The notes under the pieces were generated by a model that saw only the letters and a program-made list of their open reading frames with translations, did no database searches and was not told the origin of the DNA. Below, in pieces: positions 53,914 through 63,836 of a stretch of 64,000 bases of DNA; the stretch's first letter is position 1; every line of letters starts with the position of its first letter. The translations under genes were made by a program, and so were the position numbers. The stretch spans positions 201,727 through 265,726 of the forward strand of contig PBDN01000019.1 in assembly GCA_002718135.1 (NCBI GenBank). The letters are read 5' to 3'. The stretch comes from Pelagibacteraceae bacterium (GTDB lineage Bacteria; Pseudomonadota; Alphaproteobacteria; HIMB59; GCA-002718135).

Positions 53914-55308
53914 TTAGGCTCCGAAGGGCGCGATGTCGGCGCCTAGGCCAGTCATCAGGCCGAGAAATCCAGGAAAGCTGGTATCGATCACATCGGCGTC
54001 ATCGATCACTACTGGCTTCTCAGACACCAGACCCATTACTAGGTAGGTCATAGCGATACGATGATCTAGATTGACATTAATCTCGGCGCCGCCCGGTAGC
54101 AGTCCGCTCAGACCCGTAACCACGATATCATCACCCTCGGAACGAACCGGAACACCGCATGCGGTCAGCCCATCGACAATAGCAGTAAATCGGTCGCTCT
54201 CCTTTACCCGCAGCTCAGAAATCCCCCTAAACCGTGTCTCACCGGACGCGACCGCGGCTGCAATGGCAGCAATTGGATATTCGTCGATCATCGATGGTGA
54301 ACGCGTGGCAGGCACATCTACGCCAGTCAGTGGCCCGTATCGAAACGACATATCTGCGATCGGCTCACCGACCGTTTTGCGCATATTGTTCATCTCAATA
54401 TTGGCACCCATTTCCTTCAATGTCTGAAAGAGGCCGGCACGCAGCGGATTAATACCCACATTTTTGATAATTATCTCCGACCCCGGAACTACTAGCGCCG
54501 CGACACCGGGAAACGCCGCAGAGGATGGATCACCGGGGATGCTTATTTCTTGCGCTTCCAACTCGGCATACCCATGGAGTGAAATGTATCGGCCGCCGTT
54601 TCCAACCGGCACAATTTCAAGCTCTGCACCGAACGCTCTCAGCATGTTTTCGGTATGGTCTCGTGTTGCCTCACGTTCCCTCACGGTTGTGGTGCCGGGT
54701 GTATTTAGACCCGAAAAAAGAATAGACGATTTCACTTGTGCGGACGGTACCGGTACATCGTAATCAATCGGAATGGGTTCAGCGGCCCCATATACCACCA
54801 TCGGCATGCGTTCCTCGTCGGTGAAATCAAACACAGCGCCGCAGCGGGACAATGGGTCGATCACACGGTCCATCGGCCGCGAGCGCAGAGAGCGATCACC
54901 TGTCACATAAGCTTTCAGATCGTGCGAAGCCATCAAACCCAGTAAGAGCCGCGCCGCCGTACCGGAATTTCCGAGATCAAGAACATCCTCCGGCGAGGTT
55001 AGCCCACCCACTCCAACACCATCGACAACCCAAGACTCCCCCGATTTGTCGATACTGACGCCAAGTGCCCGCAGAGCATCGGCAGTGCGAAGCACATCTT
55101 CCGATTCAAGCAAGCCACATACTTTGGTGCTACCGACCGCGACGGCACCAATCATCAACGCCCTGTGCGATATGGATTTATCGCCGGGGACACTGATCGT
55201 GCCATTGAGAGCTGTACCGGAGCGAGCTGCTAGCTTAGTCAAATCCTCATCCTGAGTTTGGGTCCGGACCAAATATTTCGACCAGTTCCGTACCATAATT
55301 CTCGGCAA
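53914..55308 (-). CDS. aroA: 3-Phosphoshikimate 1-carboxyvinyltransferase AroA
   Basis: AroA (EPSP synthase) joins shikimate 3-phosphate and phosphoenolpyruvate in aromatic amino-acid synthesis. The 464-residue protein contains ISVPGDKSISHRALMIGAVA, LDLGNSGTAARLLLGLMA (PEP site) and SELRVKESDRFTAIVDGL. The Ala in NSGTAARL is typical of class II-like, glyphosate-tolerant enzymes, but tolerance is only a guess here. An alternative ATG lies four codons in. It diverges from the FYDLN-type gene. Confidence 0.95.
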   Translation of the reverse strand: MPRIMVRNWSKYLVRTQTQDEDLTKLAARSGTALNGTISVPGDKSISHRALMIGAVAVGSTKVCGLLESEDVLRTADALRALGVSIDKSGESWVVDGVGVGGLTSPEDVLDLGNSGTAARLLLGLMASHDLKAYVTGDRSLRSRPMDRVIDPLSRCGAVFDFTDEERMPMVVYGAAEPIPIDYDVPVPSAQVKSSILFSGLNTPGTTTVREREATRDHTENMLRAFGAELEIVPVGNGGRYISLHGYAELEAQEISIPGDPSSAAFPGVAALVVPGSEIIIKNVGINPLRAGLFQTLKEMGANIEMNNMRKTVGEPIADMSFRYGPLTGVDVPATRSPSMIDEYPIAAIAAAVASGETRFRGISELRVKESDRFTAIVDGLTACGVPVRSEGDDIVVTGLSGLLPGGAEINVNLDHRIAMTYLVMGLVSEKPVVIDDADVIDTSFPGFLGLMTGLGADIAPFGA

Positions 55309-55411
55309 AATAAAGGTGCCGAAATATCCCTAGGCTGATTTTGCTTTTGACAGCCATCGTTGAACATGTCAAAGGCTGCAGGTCTGATGCAAATACTTAA
55401 TGGAGACCAAC

Positions 55412-55804
55412 TTGGCTAAGCCAGAATGGGGTTTGAAACGATCGTGCCTAAGCTGTGGTGCTCGTTTTTACGACATGCAGAGTAACCCGATAATCTGTCC
55501 ATCCTGTCAGGCAGAATTCGATCCACTAGCTCTTGTCCGGCCAAAGCGGGCCCGAACGGCTGCAAGCCAAGCGAAGGCCAAAGCCCAAGAGAAAGTTTCA
55601 CCCGAAGAAGCGGTGACAGAGGAAGACGAACTTCTTGTCGACGACGATGACTCGCTGGATGTTGGTGACGAGATCGATTTAGACAATGATTCCGATGATG
55701 ATATCCTCGCCGAGGATGGGGATGGGCCAGATCTTGACGAAGACCCCGACGTCACGGAAGCACTTGGTAACGCTGAGGACGACAGCGAAAATCATGAATC
55801 CTGA
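55412..55804 (+). CDS. FYDLN-type acidic protein (TIGR02300 family)
   Basis: This 130-residue protein starts with a zinc ribbon of two CxxC pairs (KRSCLSCGARFYDMQSNPII and CPSCQAEFDP). It then has a basic segment and ends with about 60 mostly acidic residues. The FYDM in place of the family FYDLN is a small variation. I prefer the TTG start at 55412 (AKPEWGLKRSC) with a GGAG site; ATG at 55400 is in frame. The family is found almost only in alphaproteobacteria, and its function is not known to me. Confidence 0.88.
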   Translation: MAKPEWGLKRSCLSCGARFYDMQSNPIICPSCQAEFDPLALVRPKRARTAASQAKAKAQEKVSPEEAVTEEDELLVDDDDSLDVGDEIDLDNDSDDDILAEDGDGPDLDEDPDVTEALGNAEDDSENHES

Positions 55805-55865
55805 AAATTAGTTATTGCGGCTACTCTCGCGTCGAAATAGAGTACGCGCCGCAAAATCATACTTC

Positions 55866-55941
<76 letters not shown>

Positions 55942-56418
55942 ATTCCCTGAGCATTATCATCACATTACCGAAAGGCCTAATTTGTGGTCGAACTGAATGA
56001 CTCTACAGAAGTTTTCGGCAAGCCTTTTTCTAATCAGTCTACCGTCCAGTATATTATTTTAAAAGTTTCACCCAAATCTATCTTCATTAGAAAAATTTAT
56101 AACATTGGCATCCAGTGAGCTCATTTTCGCTCATGACTGGTTAGCAAAACCGTTCCCGAATTTGTTTGGTCTCCAATATCGGAATCACATGATGAGTCTC
56201 TATCCGATTATTTGAGAAGATGATTCCCACAATCAGTTGGGTAAACAAGCCCATTTTAGGCACTTTAGTCGTACTACATATAGGTCGTTGATAAGACACG
56301 ACACACAGTTCAAAATCGTGGTAGGTTGAAAAATACCACTGGAATTCCCATATAGTTATTAGTCGTAGCTGAGTCGGGCTTGTAACCCTAATTGCCCACT
56401 TAGTTGAGGAGAATTCCA
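55942..56418. other. Long AT-rich intergenic region before the Hsp20 gene
   Basis: These 477 bases carry no gene I can support. A 94-codon reverse frame at 56141-56425 covers the Hsp20 ribosome-binding site and has no recognisable domain. The Hsp20 promoter should lie in the last 150 bases; I cannot place a heat-shock sigma site with confidence. Confidence 0.5.
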
Positions 56419-56868
56419 ATGACACGCCTCTCGTTGTTTAATAGTCCATTTCTACTCGGATTTGATGAGCTAGAAAGGGCTTTGGATCGCGTGAGCAAAT
56501 CCTCATCCGAGGGTTATCCCCCTTATAATATTGAACGTACAGGAGAGAATGACATCCGGATTACGCTCGCTGTGGCCGGATTCGCTCGAGAAGACTTGTC
56601 AATAAAAGTTGAGGCCGCCCAGCTCGTTATACGGGGGAAGCAGAACGACGATTTGGGCCGAGAATTTTTGCATCGGGGCATTGCGGCACGTGAGTTCCAG
56701 CGGTCTTTCCTGCTAGCCTCAGGTATCAGCGTTATCGGCGCGGAACTTGACAATGGATTGTTGCACATAAGTCTTGAGCGACCAGTCGTCGAAACGCTCT
56801 CGCGCACGATCGAAATCAATACCCGGGGCCAAGAACGGCAAACTAAACTGAAGGCGGTAGAAGTTTAA
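56419..56868 (+). CDS. Small heat-shock protein Hsp20 (IbpA-like)
   Basis: This 149-residue chaperone has the alpha-crystallin domain from about residue 35 (PPYNIERTGENDIRITLAVA) to 130. The family core is AGFAREDLSIKVEAAQLVIR and GLLHISLERPV. It lacks a clear C-terminal IxI motif, although EINTRGQ is close to that spot. The ATG follows GAGGAGA by seven bases. It is paired with a DUF1150 gene 68 bases downstream, the usual alphaproteobacterial arrangement, and should be heat-induced. Confidence 0.93.
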   Translation: MTRLSLFNSPFLLGFDELERALDRVSKSSSEGYPPYNIERTGENDIRITLAVAGFAREDLSIKVEAAQLVIRGKQNDDLGREFLHRGIAAREFQRSFLLASGISVIGAELDNGLLHISLERPVVETLSRTIEINTRGQERQTKLKAVEV

Positions 56869-56936
56869 GTAGGACGAAACATATTTTCTTGTAGGTATAA
56901 AACGTCCAGCGTTAACTCAAGGCAAGGTGGAGAAAG

Positions 56937-57158
56937 ATGCACAATAGTGAAATAGCGAAAAATTTTATTAGCCCGGCAGATTTTGAAATGATGGGTATGC
57001 ATAATGTCGCTTATATAAAAAAAGTCATTGAGAACGGGTCATCTCGCTTTGGCGTTTATGCGGCTAATGGTGCGGAAATCGCGCTGATGGATGTCGAACG
57101 CGACGTAGCTTTTGCGACCGTCCGACAGCACGACATGGAACCGCTAAGCGTTCACTAA
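56937..57158 (+). CDS. DUF1150 protein
   Basis: This 73-residue protein contains FISPADFEMMGMHNVAYIKK and FGVYAANGAEIALMDVERDV, the typical sequence of DUF1150. The family is restricted mainly to alphaproteobacteria and is usually next to an Hsp20 gene, as here; its function is not known to me. A GGTGGAGAAAG site precedes the ATG. It ends 43 bases before the convergent ptsN stop. Confidence 0.9.
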   Translation: MHNSEIAKNFISPADFEMMGMHNVAYIKKVIENGSSRFGVYAANGAEIALMDVERDVAFATVRQHDMEPLSVH

Positions 57159-57201
57159 CTTCGAGCCCAGGAGAGGCACAACCGGTTCACTCCTCACCCA
57201 C

Positions 57202-57666
57202 TCAGGCCGCGTGAGTGTGTGCCTCTTGGGTCAGCAAACTAAATATTCGCTCCGGAGTCTTAGCTAATCTCAGCTTGTCGCACTTTGCCGCATTGCGAAG
57301 AACGCGTGAGATTCTGGCTAACGCTTTGAGGTGGTCTGCCCCAACTAGTTCTGGGGCTAGTAAAAGGAAAATCAGATCTACCGGCTCACCATCGATCGCG
57401 TCGAAGTCGACAGGATTGTCAAGCTTCGCAAAACATCCGAACAGGTGATCGAGATCAGGAATTTTGCCATGAGGAATAGCGATACCGCTTCCCACTCCGG
57501 TAGTCCCTAAGCGTTCTCGTTCCATAAGAACTTCAAAAATTTCGTGTTCCTCAAGCCCGGTTTTACTCGCTGCTTTACCAGCGAGTTCCCGAAGTGCGTT
57601 TTTCTTGCTTCCCGCCTCGAGCGATATGACTATGCGGTCCGCACTGAGAATGTCTTCTATTTCCAA
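57202..57666 (-). CDS. ptsN: Nitrogen-regulatory PTS IIA protein PtsN
   Basis: PtsN (EIIA-Ntr) receives phosphate on a conserved His and links nitrogen and potassium status to regulation. The 154-residue protein has the active-site His in VGSGIAIPHGKIPDLDHLFG, and the segments ETLVMERERLGTTG-like EVLMERERLGTTG and DGEPVDLIFLLLAPE. It lies downstream of rpoN. A hairpin (57688-57712) stands just before its start region. Confidence 0.95.
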   Translation of the reverse strand: MEIEDILSADRIVISLEAGSKKNALRELAGKAASKTGLEEHEIFEVLMERERLGTTGVGSGIAIPHGKIPDLDHLFGCFAKLDNPVDFDAIDGEPVDLIFLLLAPELVGADHLKALARISRVLRNAAKCDKLRLAKTPERIFSLLTQEAHTHAA

Positions 57667-58062
57667 AAGTCGTCTCCAGCCCTTCTAAACTGTGGGCCTC
57701 TCAGGCCCAAACAGTGTCCAATCAGCATTTCGGCTAAAGCTTAGATAGAGCAATCTCATACCAATATTTTCCGTTACTAGACCCTTAACGCTCAGCCAGA
57801 CGCTACCATCTTAAGTATCTCTTCAAGATCTTTCCGAGAGGGAATTGACTGAAATCCGGTTAATGGTCACTGGTCGCAACCTGCTCAATTAAAACTGTAG
57901 ATCTCATTAACCGTTCTTCGTGGAAGTCTGGCCACGGTCTATAATTCTTGTTCTAACAATATGAGTGATTCCTGTTTTATCACTCAGAGTGCCGGAAAAT
58001 AACACCGCGGATAGGCGAGTCAATAGAGTCGAGGAAGTGACTTTTAACGTAGGAAAGGCCCT
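57667..58062. other. Gap between rpoN and ptsN without the usual hpf gene
   Basis: In many alphaproteobacteria a ribosome hibernation factor gene (hpf/raiA) lies between rpoN and ptsN. These 396 bases have no reading frame of that kind in any frame I checked. They hold a hairpin at 57962-57986 (TGAGTGAT/ATCACTCA, nine-base loop) after rpoN and another at about 57688-57712 before ptsN. Neither has a clear T-run. Confidence 0.6.
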
Positions 58063-59676
58063 TTATAAGGTCAGAATGGCCTTCTCGCGCCGCCGATCAA
58101 CCGACGACGGGATATCCATAGCTTCTCGGTATTTAGCAACCGTTCGCCGGGCAATCGCGATACCTTCTTCGCGCAGGATACCGACGATTCTATCGTCGGA
58201 CAGAATGCTCTCTGGGGTTTCACGACTGATCAGACACCTGATCCGGAAGCGGACGGATTCGGATGATCGCCCCCCGCCTCCCTCGCCCCGGCCAACCGCT
58301 GAATTAAAAAAATATTTCATCTCAAAGGTACCGCGGCTCATGCTTAGATATTTGGCCCGGGTTACCCGGCTTACCGTGCTTTCATGAACGTTAATCTCCT
58401 CTGCAATGTCTCTGAGGGTGAGTGGTTTAAGAAACTCTACCCCTCGCTCAAAGAAGGCCTCTTGCTGATTAACTATTTCGGAAGCGACCTTGAGGATTGT
58501 CTCTGCCCGCTGATGCAACGCTCTTACCAACCAGCGTGCCGACTGAAGCCGGTCATTTAGAAATGCTCTATCTTCCTTTGTTCGGGCTTGCCGCCGAACA
58601 TCTAGGTAGAAGAGGTTGTTGACTAGGGCCCGGGGCATAATGTCATTGTTCAGTTCTACAACCCAGCCTTTCTCGGTACAATGAACAAACACATCGGGAA
58701 CCACTAGTTGCGAAACTTCGTGATTAAAACCGGAGGCAGGGCGAGGATTCAGTTCTTTGATCTCTGCAACCATCTGGAGCAGATCTTCAGCATCTACCTC
58801 ACAAAGGCGACGGAGTTGACTAAAACTTCGTTTGCCCAAAAGCCCGAGATTATCAAGCAGCACCTGCATTGCGGGGTCAAGCCGATCCTTTTCGTGCAGC
58901 TGAAGGGCGAGACATTCCGCAAGTGTTCGGCCAAACACACCGGGTGGATCCATCTGCTGACATTTCTCGAGGGTCTGTTCGACTAGGTCGATAGAGCAGC
59001 CAAGCGCTAGCGCAACTGATTCCAGATCTCCCGAGAACCAGCCATTATCGTCAAGCATATCGATTAGGTAGCGTGCGATCATAATCTCAGTAGGAGTATC
59101 CAGATCGATATTAACCTGACCGATCAAGTAATCCCGGAGAGTGGATTTTTCCGCGGCGGTGTTCGCAAGATTATAGACTCTATGATCAAAGTCATATTCG
59201 CCGGCCCCGCCCTTGTCCCTACTCGACCGGTAAATCTCATCGACGGCTATATCAAGAGACGGCCAATCAGAAGCAGATACCGTTTCGTAAACATTCTCTA
59301 TATCTGTATCAAGGGACCGGGAACCTTGGCTCATCGTCCCGGATATCGTATTTTCAACGGACCAGGCCAAAGGCTCAATATCATCATTGTCCGGATCGTC
59401 CGTGTAAGAAGAACCAACTTTGTTGTCACTATCAAGATCCGAGGCTCTAACAGCTTGATCCAACTTCGGGCCGCGATCTCTCAGATCTTCGGAACTTCTC
59501 TCCAGGACACCCCTCGGCTCCTCGAGTTCAAGCAGAGGATTCTGCGCAACTTCTTCCTCGATAAATTTCTGTAACTCCACATTAGACATTTGCAGCAGCT
59601 TAATAGCCTGCTGCAGGTCAGGCGTTATCACCAAGTTTTGGCCCTGGCGAAGGCTCAACTTTGATTTGAGCACCAT
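58063..59676 (-). CDS. rpoN: RNA polymerase sigma-54 factor RpoN
   Basis: RpoN directs polymerase to -24/-12 promoters opened by enhancer-binding proteins. The 537-residue protein has the Gln/Leu-rich region I (LRQGQNLVITPDLQQAIKLL and VAQNPLLELEEP), an acidic region II, the core-binding middle part, the helix-turn-helix (LRDIAEEINVHESTVSRVTR) and the C-terminal RpoN box (ARRTVAKYREAMDIPSS). It lies 33 bases after lptB and upstream of ptsN. Confidence 0.97.
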   Translation of the reverse strand: MVLKSKLSLRQGQNLVITPDLQQAIKLLQMSNVELQKFIEEEVAQNPLLELEEPRGVLERSSEDLRDRGPKLDQAVRASDLDSDNKVGSSYTDDPDNDDIEPLAWSVENTISGTMSQGSRSLDTDIENVYETVSASDWPSLDIAVDEIYRSSRDKGGAGEYDFDHRVYNLANTAAEKSTLRDYLIGQVNIDLDTPTEIMIARYLIDMLDDNGWFSGDLESVALALGCSIDLVEQTLEKCQQMDPPGVFGRTLAECLALQLHEKDRLDPAMQVLLDNLGLLGKRSFSQLRRLCEVDAEDLLQMVAEIKELNPRPASGFNHEVSQLVVPDVFVHCTEKGWVVELNNDIMPRALVNNLFYLDVRRQARTKEDRAFLNDRLQSARWLVRALHQRAETILKVASEIVNQQEAFFERGVEFLKPLTLRDIAEEINVHESTVSRVTRAKYLSMSRGTFEMKYFFNSAVGRGEGGGGRSSESVRFRIRCLISRETPESILSDDRIVGILREEGIAIARRTVAKYREAMDIPSSVDRRREKAILTL

Positions 59677-59709
59677 TTAGACGAGAATCACAAACACTTG
59701 CTCAAAGTC

Positions 59710-60495
59710 CTATAGGCTGAATCTATCGCCAAGGTAAACTCGTCTTACATCCTCGTGTGCTACTATTTCTGAGGGTGCGCCTTCCATTAGGACAGCGCCA
59801 TCATGAAGAATATATGCCCGATCAACGATGTCGAGCGTTTCCCGAACATTATGGTCCGTAATCAACACCCCGATTCCGCGATCTTTTAAATGCCTGACCA
59901 AGCTACGGATATCATCCACGGCTATCGGATCAATACCCGCGAAAGGCTCATCTAATAGCATGAAGTTAGGGTTGGATGCCAGAGCCCTGGCAATCTCAAC
60001 ACGTCGCCGTTCACCTCCAGATAGGGCCAATGCGGGCGTGCGACGCAGATGGCTGACCGAAAATTCGGCAAGTAGTTCCTCAAGCCTCGCCTCGCGTCGT
60101 ACAGGGTTATCATCCGTGACTTCAAGAACCGCGCGAATATTATTTTCAACGGTCATACCCCTAAAGATCGACGCCTCCTGCGGCAAATAGCCGATCCCAA
60201 GTCGAGACCGTCGGTACATGGGCAGGCCGGTGACGTCTTGCCCGTCAAGAGCAATGGACCCGTAATCGGCAGCTATAAGTCCGGTCACGATATAAAAACA
60301 AGTCGTCTTGCCAGCACCATTAGGCCCCAAGAGACCAACGGCCTCACCTCGCCTCAAAATCATACTGACGTCTCTAAGCACCGGTCGTTTTTTATAGCGC
60401 TTACCGACCTTAATAACTTCGAGGCCTTCATTCTGCGCTACTAAGCGCGGTCCTTCATCATCCGCGATCATTGCTCTAGCGTCTTGGTTTTTCAC
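59710..60495 (-). CDS. lptB: LPS export ABC transporter ATPase LptB
   Basis: LptB powers the movement of LPS from the inner membrane through the Lpt bridge. The 261-residue ABC ATPase shows [20 protein letters not shown] (Walker A), [16 protein letters not shown] (Q-loop region), [20 protein letters not shown] (signature) and [13 protein letters not shown] (Walker B). The first 20 residues are an extension. It overlaps lptA as ATGA and is followed by rpoN. Confidence 0.96.
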   Translation of the reverse strand: MKNQDARAMIADDEGPRLVAQNEGLEVIKVGKRYKKRPVLRDVSMILRRGEAVGLLGPNGAGKTTCFYIVTGLIAADYGSIALDGQDVTGLPMYRRSRLGIGYLPQEASIFRGMTVENNIRAVLEVTDDNPVRREARLEELLAEFSVSHLRRTPALALSGGERRRVEIARALASNPNFMLLDEPFAGIDPIAVDDIRSLVRHLKDRGIGVLITDHNVRETLDIVDRAYILHDGAVLMEGAPSEIVAHEDVRRVYLGDRFSL

Positions 60496-61340
60496 TGTAT
60501 GTTTCCTCTCTCGGAGGAGTCATTCTTTCGTCGCCGAATATCGCTGTCATGCGTGAAAATACCCTGAACACCACTTTGGCCACGGCCGAACAATTTGCTT
60601 ACTCCCGTATTAAGGTTCACCTCAGCATATTCCCCGTTTAGTTGGTCATTGCCGCGTGTAATTTTAACTTGTCCGGTGAGCGTCGCAATACCGGTTTCAA
60701 TATCGTAAACTCCGCGTTTAGATCGAACGATCTCATCCGGCGTGGTAATAACTACATTATCAAACGCATCTACTTTACGGACTTGGGACTTGCCGTTCGC
60801 ATCTTTAGCAAAATATGCCGTTAAGGCATCGGCGCGCAGCTTGTTCTCGCCCCGCGTGGCAATTGCGTTGCCGCGAGCTACCGCAAGATTACGTTTTTCC
60901 CAATATTCTATGCTATCCCGCGCTGTTATTTGGTCGGTTTTAGTCTCAATCCGAGAACCGCCGGTGAGGATTAGAATGCCTTGGTCGACATCGTAAACTG
61001 CGTTGTCCCCAAAGGCCTTTTGGGTTGGCGTAACGATACGTACATGGCCGACAGCGTGTATCCTCCAGATATCTGTGCCACCAGCCGCTGTCTCCCGATA
61101 ATAGGCGCTCAGAGTATCAGCGAATACCGCAACATCACCCTGCGCCGCCCGGGCATTGCCGCGGGCTATATAGGCCTTATTTTTCTGCTGCCATTCAATT
61201 CCGTCTTCAGCATTAATTTCTATCGGTTTATCACGAGACTGCCCGGGCAGCCCCAAACCCTGAGCCTGGGCCGAAAACGCCAGAGCAATTATAATAACCG
61301 CTTCGGGCCCCAATAACCGAAATCGAAAAGCTGATCTCAT
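60492..61340 (-). CDS. lptA: LPS transport periplasmic protein LptA
   Basis: LptA forms the periplasmic bridge for LPS. The 282-residue protein has a signal peptide (about 1-27, ending SAQAQG) and OstA-type beta-jellyroll units: [20 protein letters not shown] near residue 40 and a second unit starting about residue 130 ([20 protein letters not shown]). This longer double form is common in alphaproteobacteria, compared with about 185 residues in E. coli. It overlaps lptB and lptC by four bases each. Confidence 0.92.
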   Translation of the reverse strand: MRSAFRFRLLGPEAVIIIALAFSAQAQGLGLPGQSRDKPIEINAEDGIEWQQKNKAYIARGNARAAQGDVAVFADTLSAYYRETAAGGTDIWRIHAVGHVRIVTPTQKAFGDNAVYDVDQGILILTGGSRIETKTDQITARDSIEYWEKRNLAVARGNAIATRGENKLRADALTAYFAKDANGKSQVRKVDAFDNVVITTPDEIVRSKRGVYDIETGIATLTGQVKITRGNDQLNGEYAEVNLNTGVSKLFGRGQSGVQGIFTHDSDIRRRKNDSSERGNIQ

Positions 61341-62032
61341 TTTGCGTCTCTCGGTTTGGCCGTCACCGGAAAGATCACCATGCTTGATTTACCGCGAAAA
61401 ATTATCCGGTCACCGCTGTCAAGAATTCTAAAGCCTTCCGCGTTGACTATTCCGAAAGGCCCCTGTCCACGCACCTTGGTATCACCTGCAGCGGCGGCTT
61501 TACGGAAGTCTATGCGAGCCTCCTCCGTCTGGAATTCATATCCGTCTTCGTGAAACAGGTCGACGCCACCAACCAGATTGAGTACCTCCAACTTACGCCA
61601 GAACCTGCCTCGCGGCGCGGAAATAGCCACCCAGGAATTGCTAGCAAGCGTCACATCTGCCTTGGGCCGGCTCAAATTGACGCCCTCATCACCATAAACA
61701 TCATGGGCCACTGCGTCCGCCGTTACTGAAAATGGTCGATTTTCACCGTCTACACCCGTGAACCTGGCGTTTACCACCCTTTGCCCGCGCTCAATTTTTA
61801 CTTTGAGATCCGAGATCCCGACGGTAAATTGTTCGGGTTTAGGTTTGAACTCCGGCCAGATCACAACTAATAGTAGAATAATGACAGCGACGGCCGGCAG
61901 CGCGTACTTCATAAGTATAACGAAACGGCTGTAGCGCGACCGGTACCGAGGCATTTGTGGCGATTCTATTGCTGAGTCGGATTCGTCGCCCACTGTCAAA
62001 TGGATTTCAGGCTTTCGCAACACTATTACCAC
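61337..62032 (-). CDS. lptC: LPS export protein LptC
   Basis: LptC anchors the LPS bridge to the inner membrane. The 231-residue protein has one membrane segment near residues 38-60 (YALPAVAVIILLLVVIW) and a periplasmic jellyroll domain with KIERGQRVVNARFTGVDGEN and GVDLFHEDGYEFQTEEARID. The N-terminal cytoplasmic part is short. It is four bases from the kdsD stop upstream and overlaps lptA downstream. Confidence 0.9.
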   Translation of the reverse strand: MVIVLRKPEIHLTVGDESDSAIESPQMPRYRSRYSRFVILMKYALPAVAVIILLLVVIWPEFKPKPEQFTVGISDLKVKIERGQRVVNARFTGVDGENRPFSVTADAVAHDVYGDEGVNLSRPKADVTLASNSWVAISAPRGRFWRKLEVLNLVGGVDLFHEDGYEFQTEEARIDFRKAAAAGDTKVRGQGPFGIVNAEGFRILDSGDRIIFRGKSSMVIFPVTAKPRDAK

Positions 62033-62035
62033 TCA

Positions 62036-63034
62036 TCACGAGAGACCGGTTCTAAGAATATCGTGTATGTGAATGATGCCGAGGGGCTCACCTTCAGCCA
62101 CAACAAAGGACGTAGTAATCTTGTTCTCATTCATCATCGCCAAAACCTGCGCCGCCAAAGAATCGTAACCAACGGTCTTTGGATCCGCAGTCATGACCTC
62201 CGATGCCATCATAGCCAATATATCTCCTTCCATATGCCGACGCAGGTCACCATCGGTGATCACCCCAACCAGTTTCCCATCCGCGGTGCTAACGCCGACG
62301 CAACCTAGCTGTTTAGCAGTCATTTCTATAATTGCCTCGGCCATCGGTGTATCGACGGAGACGAGTGGCAGATCCCGACCGCTACGCATTATGTCATCGG
62401 CGCGGATAAGACGGGATCCAAGCTGACCCCCAGGATGAAGAAGGTGAAAATCATCAGGCGAAAAACCACGCCGTTCAAGCAGCGTGACCGCGATTGCATC
62501 GCCCAATACTAGCATGACCGTAGTCGATGTGGTCGGCGCAAGGCTTAGCGGACAAGCTTCCGGGCTGTCCGGTACCAAAAGCGATACGTCGGCGGCTTCG
62601 GCTAACACACTGTCGGGACGACCGGTTATTGAAATAAGGGGGATACGCTTGAGCTTGACGTAGGCAACAATATCCGAAAGCTCAGCCGTCTCGCCCGAAT
62701 TTGACATCGCGATGACTGCATCTTTCGAGGTGATCATCCCAAGATCGCCGTGGCTAGCTTCACCCGGATGCACATATTGAGATGGCGTTCCAGTGGACGC
62801 CAAAGTTGCCGCGATTTTCCGAGCTATGTGACCACTTTTTCCCATGCCAGTGACAATGACCCGCCCTTCCACATTACCCAAAAGCACAACAGCCTGAGTG
62901 AAACGTGCATCCAACGCGCGCGATAGGGCCTGCAAGCCCGATATCTCAACATCGAGCACGCGCCGCGCTGACTCCAACGCCGACGAGGAGGAAGAGCATA
63001 TATTGTCTACCAAGGTATCTTCGGTGTCCGACAT
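62036..63034 (-). CDS. kdsD: Arabinose-5-phosphate isomerase KdsD (KpsF/GutQ)
   Basis: KdsD turns ribulose 5-phosphate into arabinose 5-phosphate, the first step to Kdo in LPS. The 332-residue protein has a SIS domain (about 40-170: RVIVTGMGKSGHIARKIAAT, HPGEASHGDLGMI, VIAMSNSGETAELSDI) and two CBS domains (about 210-330: GVSTADGKLVGVITDGDLRR). It heads the kdsD-lptC-lptA-lptB-rpoN run and follows the RNase D gene by 123 bases. Confidence 0.95.
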   Translation of the reverse strand: MSDTEDTLVDNICSSSSSALESARRVLDVEISGLQALSRALDARFTQAVVLLGNVEGRVIVTGMGKSGHIARKIAATLASTGTPSQYVHPGEASHGDLGMITSKDAVIAMSNSGETAELSDIVAYVKLKRIPLISITGRPDSVLAEAADVSLLVPDSPEACPLSLAPTTSTTVMLVLGDAIAVTLLERRGFSPDDFHLLHPGGQLGSRLIRADDIMRSGRDLPLVSVDTPMAEAIIEMTAKQLGCVGVSTADGKLVGVITDGDLRRHMEGDILAMMASEVMTADPKTVGYDSLAAQVLAMMNENKITTSFVVAEGEPLGIIHIHDILRTGLS

Positions 63035-63157
63035 CTTTGATCCAACAATATCAATTGCTTATCGCCTTTATATCCTATCCGAATCCGTAGAACCCGGCGA
63101 CCCCTTAGCGAAAGATAAATAAAAGATTTAATCAACTTTCCATCGCTAAAGAGGGTC

Positions 63158-63769
63158 TCAATGGGCGAATATGTCCACTTCCGGCCAGCCGGATAGATCC
63201 AACTCGGCGCGGTTCGGGAGAAACTCGAAACAAGCCTGCGCTATTTCGATGCGCCCCTCTCGTACCAGCATTTCGTCTAGCTTTTCGCGCAAGGCGTGTA
63301 AGTAAATCACGTCGGAAGCCGCGTATTTCATCTGTTGTTCCGACAATTCGTCCGCCCCCCAATCGGAGGATTGCTGCTCCTTCGATATTTCCACACCTAT
63401 AAGTTCGCGACATAGATCCTTTAGGCCATGACGGTCCGTGTAGGTGCGGGCCAGCTTTGAAGCAATTTTCGTACAATACGCTGGGCGCGCGGTAACCCCT
63501 AGAAAATATCGCAACACCGCTATATCGAAGCGTCCATAATGGAATAATATTTCTATATCAGGATCAGCCAGAATGCGGCAGAGGTTTGGGGCATTAAACT
63601 CGTTCCGGCCAAATTTTACCAAATGCGCGTTTCCATCACCGGACGACAACTGCGCGAGGCAAAGTCGGTCGCGATTTGGATGGAGCCCCATGGCCTCAGT
63701 ATCAATCGCGACTGAGTCTCCAAGATCAAGGCCGTCGGGCAGGTCCCCGTGATAAAGCTCAATCGACAA
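63158..63769 (-). CDS. rnd: RNase D-like 3'-5' exonuclease, short form
   Basis: This protein of about 203 residues has the DEDDy exonuclease motifs: Asp-Thr-Glu in VAIDTEAMGLHPNRDRLC (Exo I), EILFHYGRFDIAVLRYFLG (Exo II) and MKYAASDVIYLHALREKL (Exo III, Tyr and Asp). It lacks the HRDC domains of full RNase D, as do other short alphaproteobacterial forms. I propose a TTG start at 63769 after a GGAGG site (SIELYHGDLPDG); the frame is open from 63823. The fragmentary tRNA-Leu lies just upstream. Confidence 0.9.
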   Translation of the reverse strand: MSIELYHGDLPDGLDLGDSVAIDTEAMGLHPNRDRLCLAQLSSGDGNAHLVKFGRNEFNAPNLCRILADPDIEILFHYGRFDIAVLRYFLGVTARPAYCTKIASKLARTYTDRHGLKDLCRELIGVEISKEQQSSDWGADELSEQQMKYAASDVIYLHALREKLDEMLVREGRIEIAQACFEFLPNRAELDLSGWPEVDIFAH

Positions 63770-63836
63770 ACCGCCTCCGTTCCCACCCACAAATCCGTAA
63801 TTGGATTTCGGGCTGTTTTGCAATCAATGCAGAAAG

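Noticed and set aside
56340..56418. Heat-shock sigma promoter or ROSE-type thermometer before the Hsp20 gene
   Set aside because: CTTG and CCCA-like strings occur, but spacing and conserved pairing are not convincing without folding software.
56141..56425. Reverse 94-codon frame before the Hsp20 gene
   Set aside because: It covers the Hsp20 ribosome-binding site, lies in AT-rich sequence and shows no domain or plausible ribosome-binding site.
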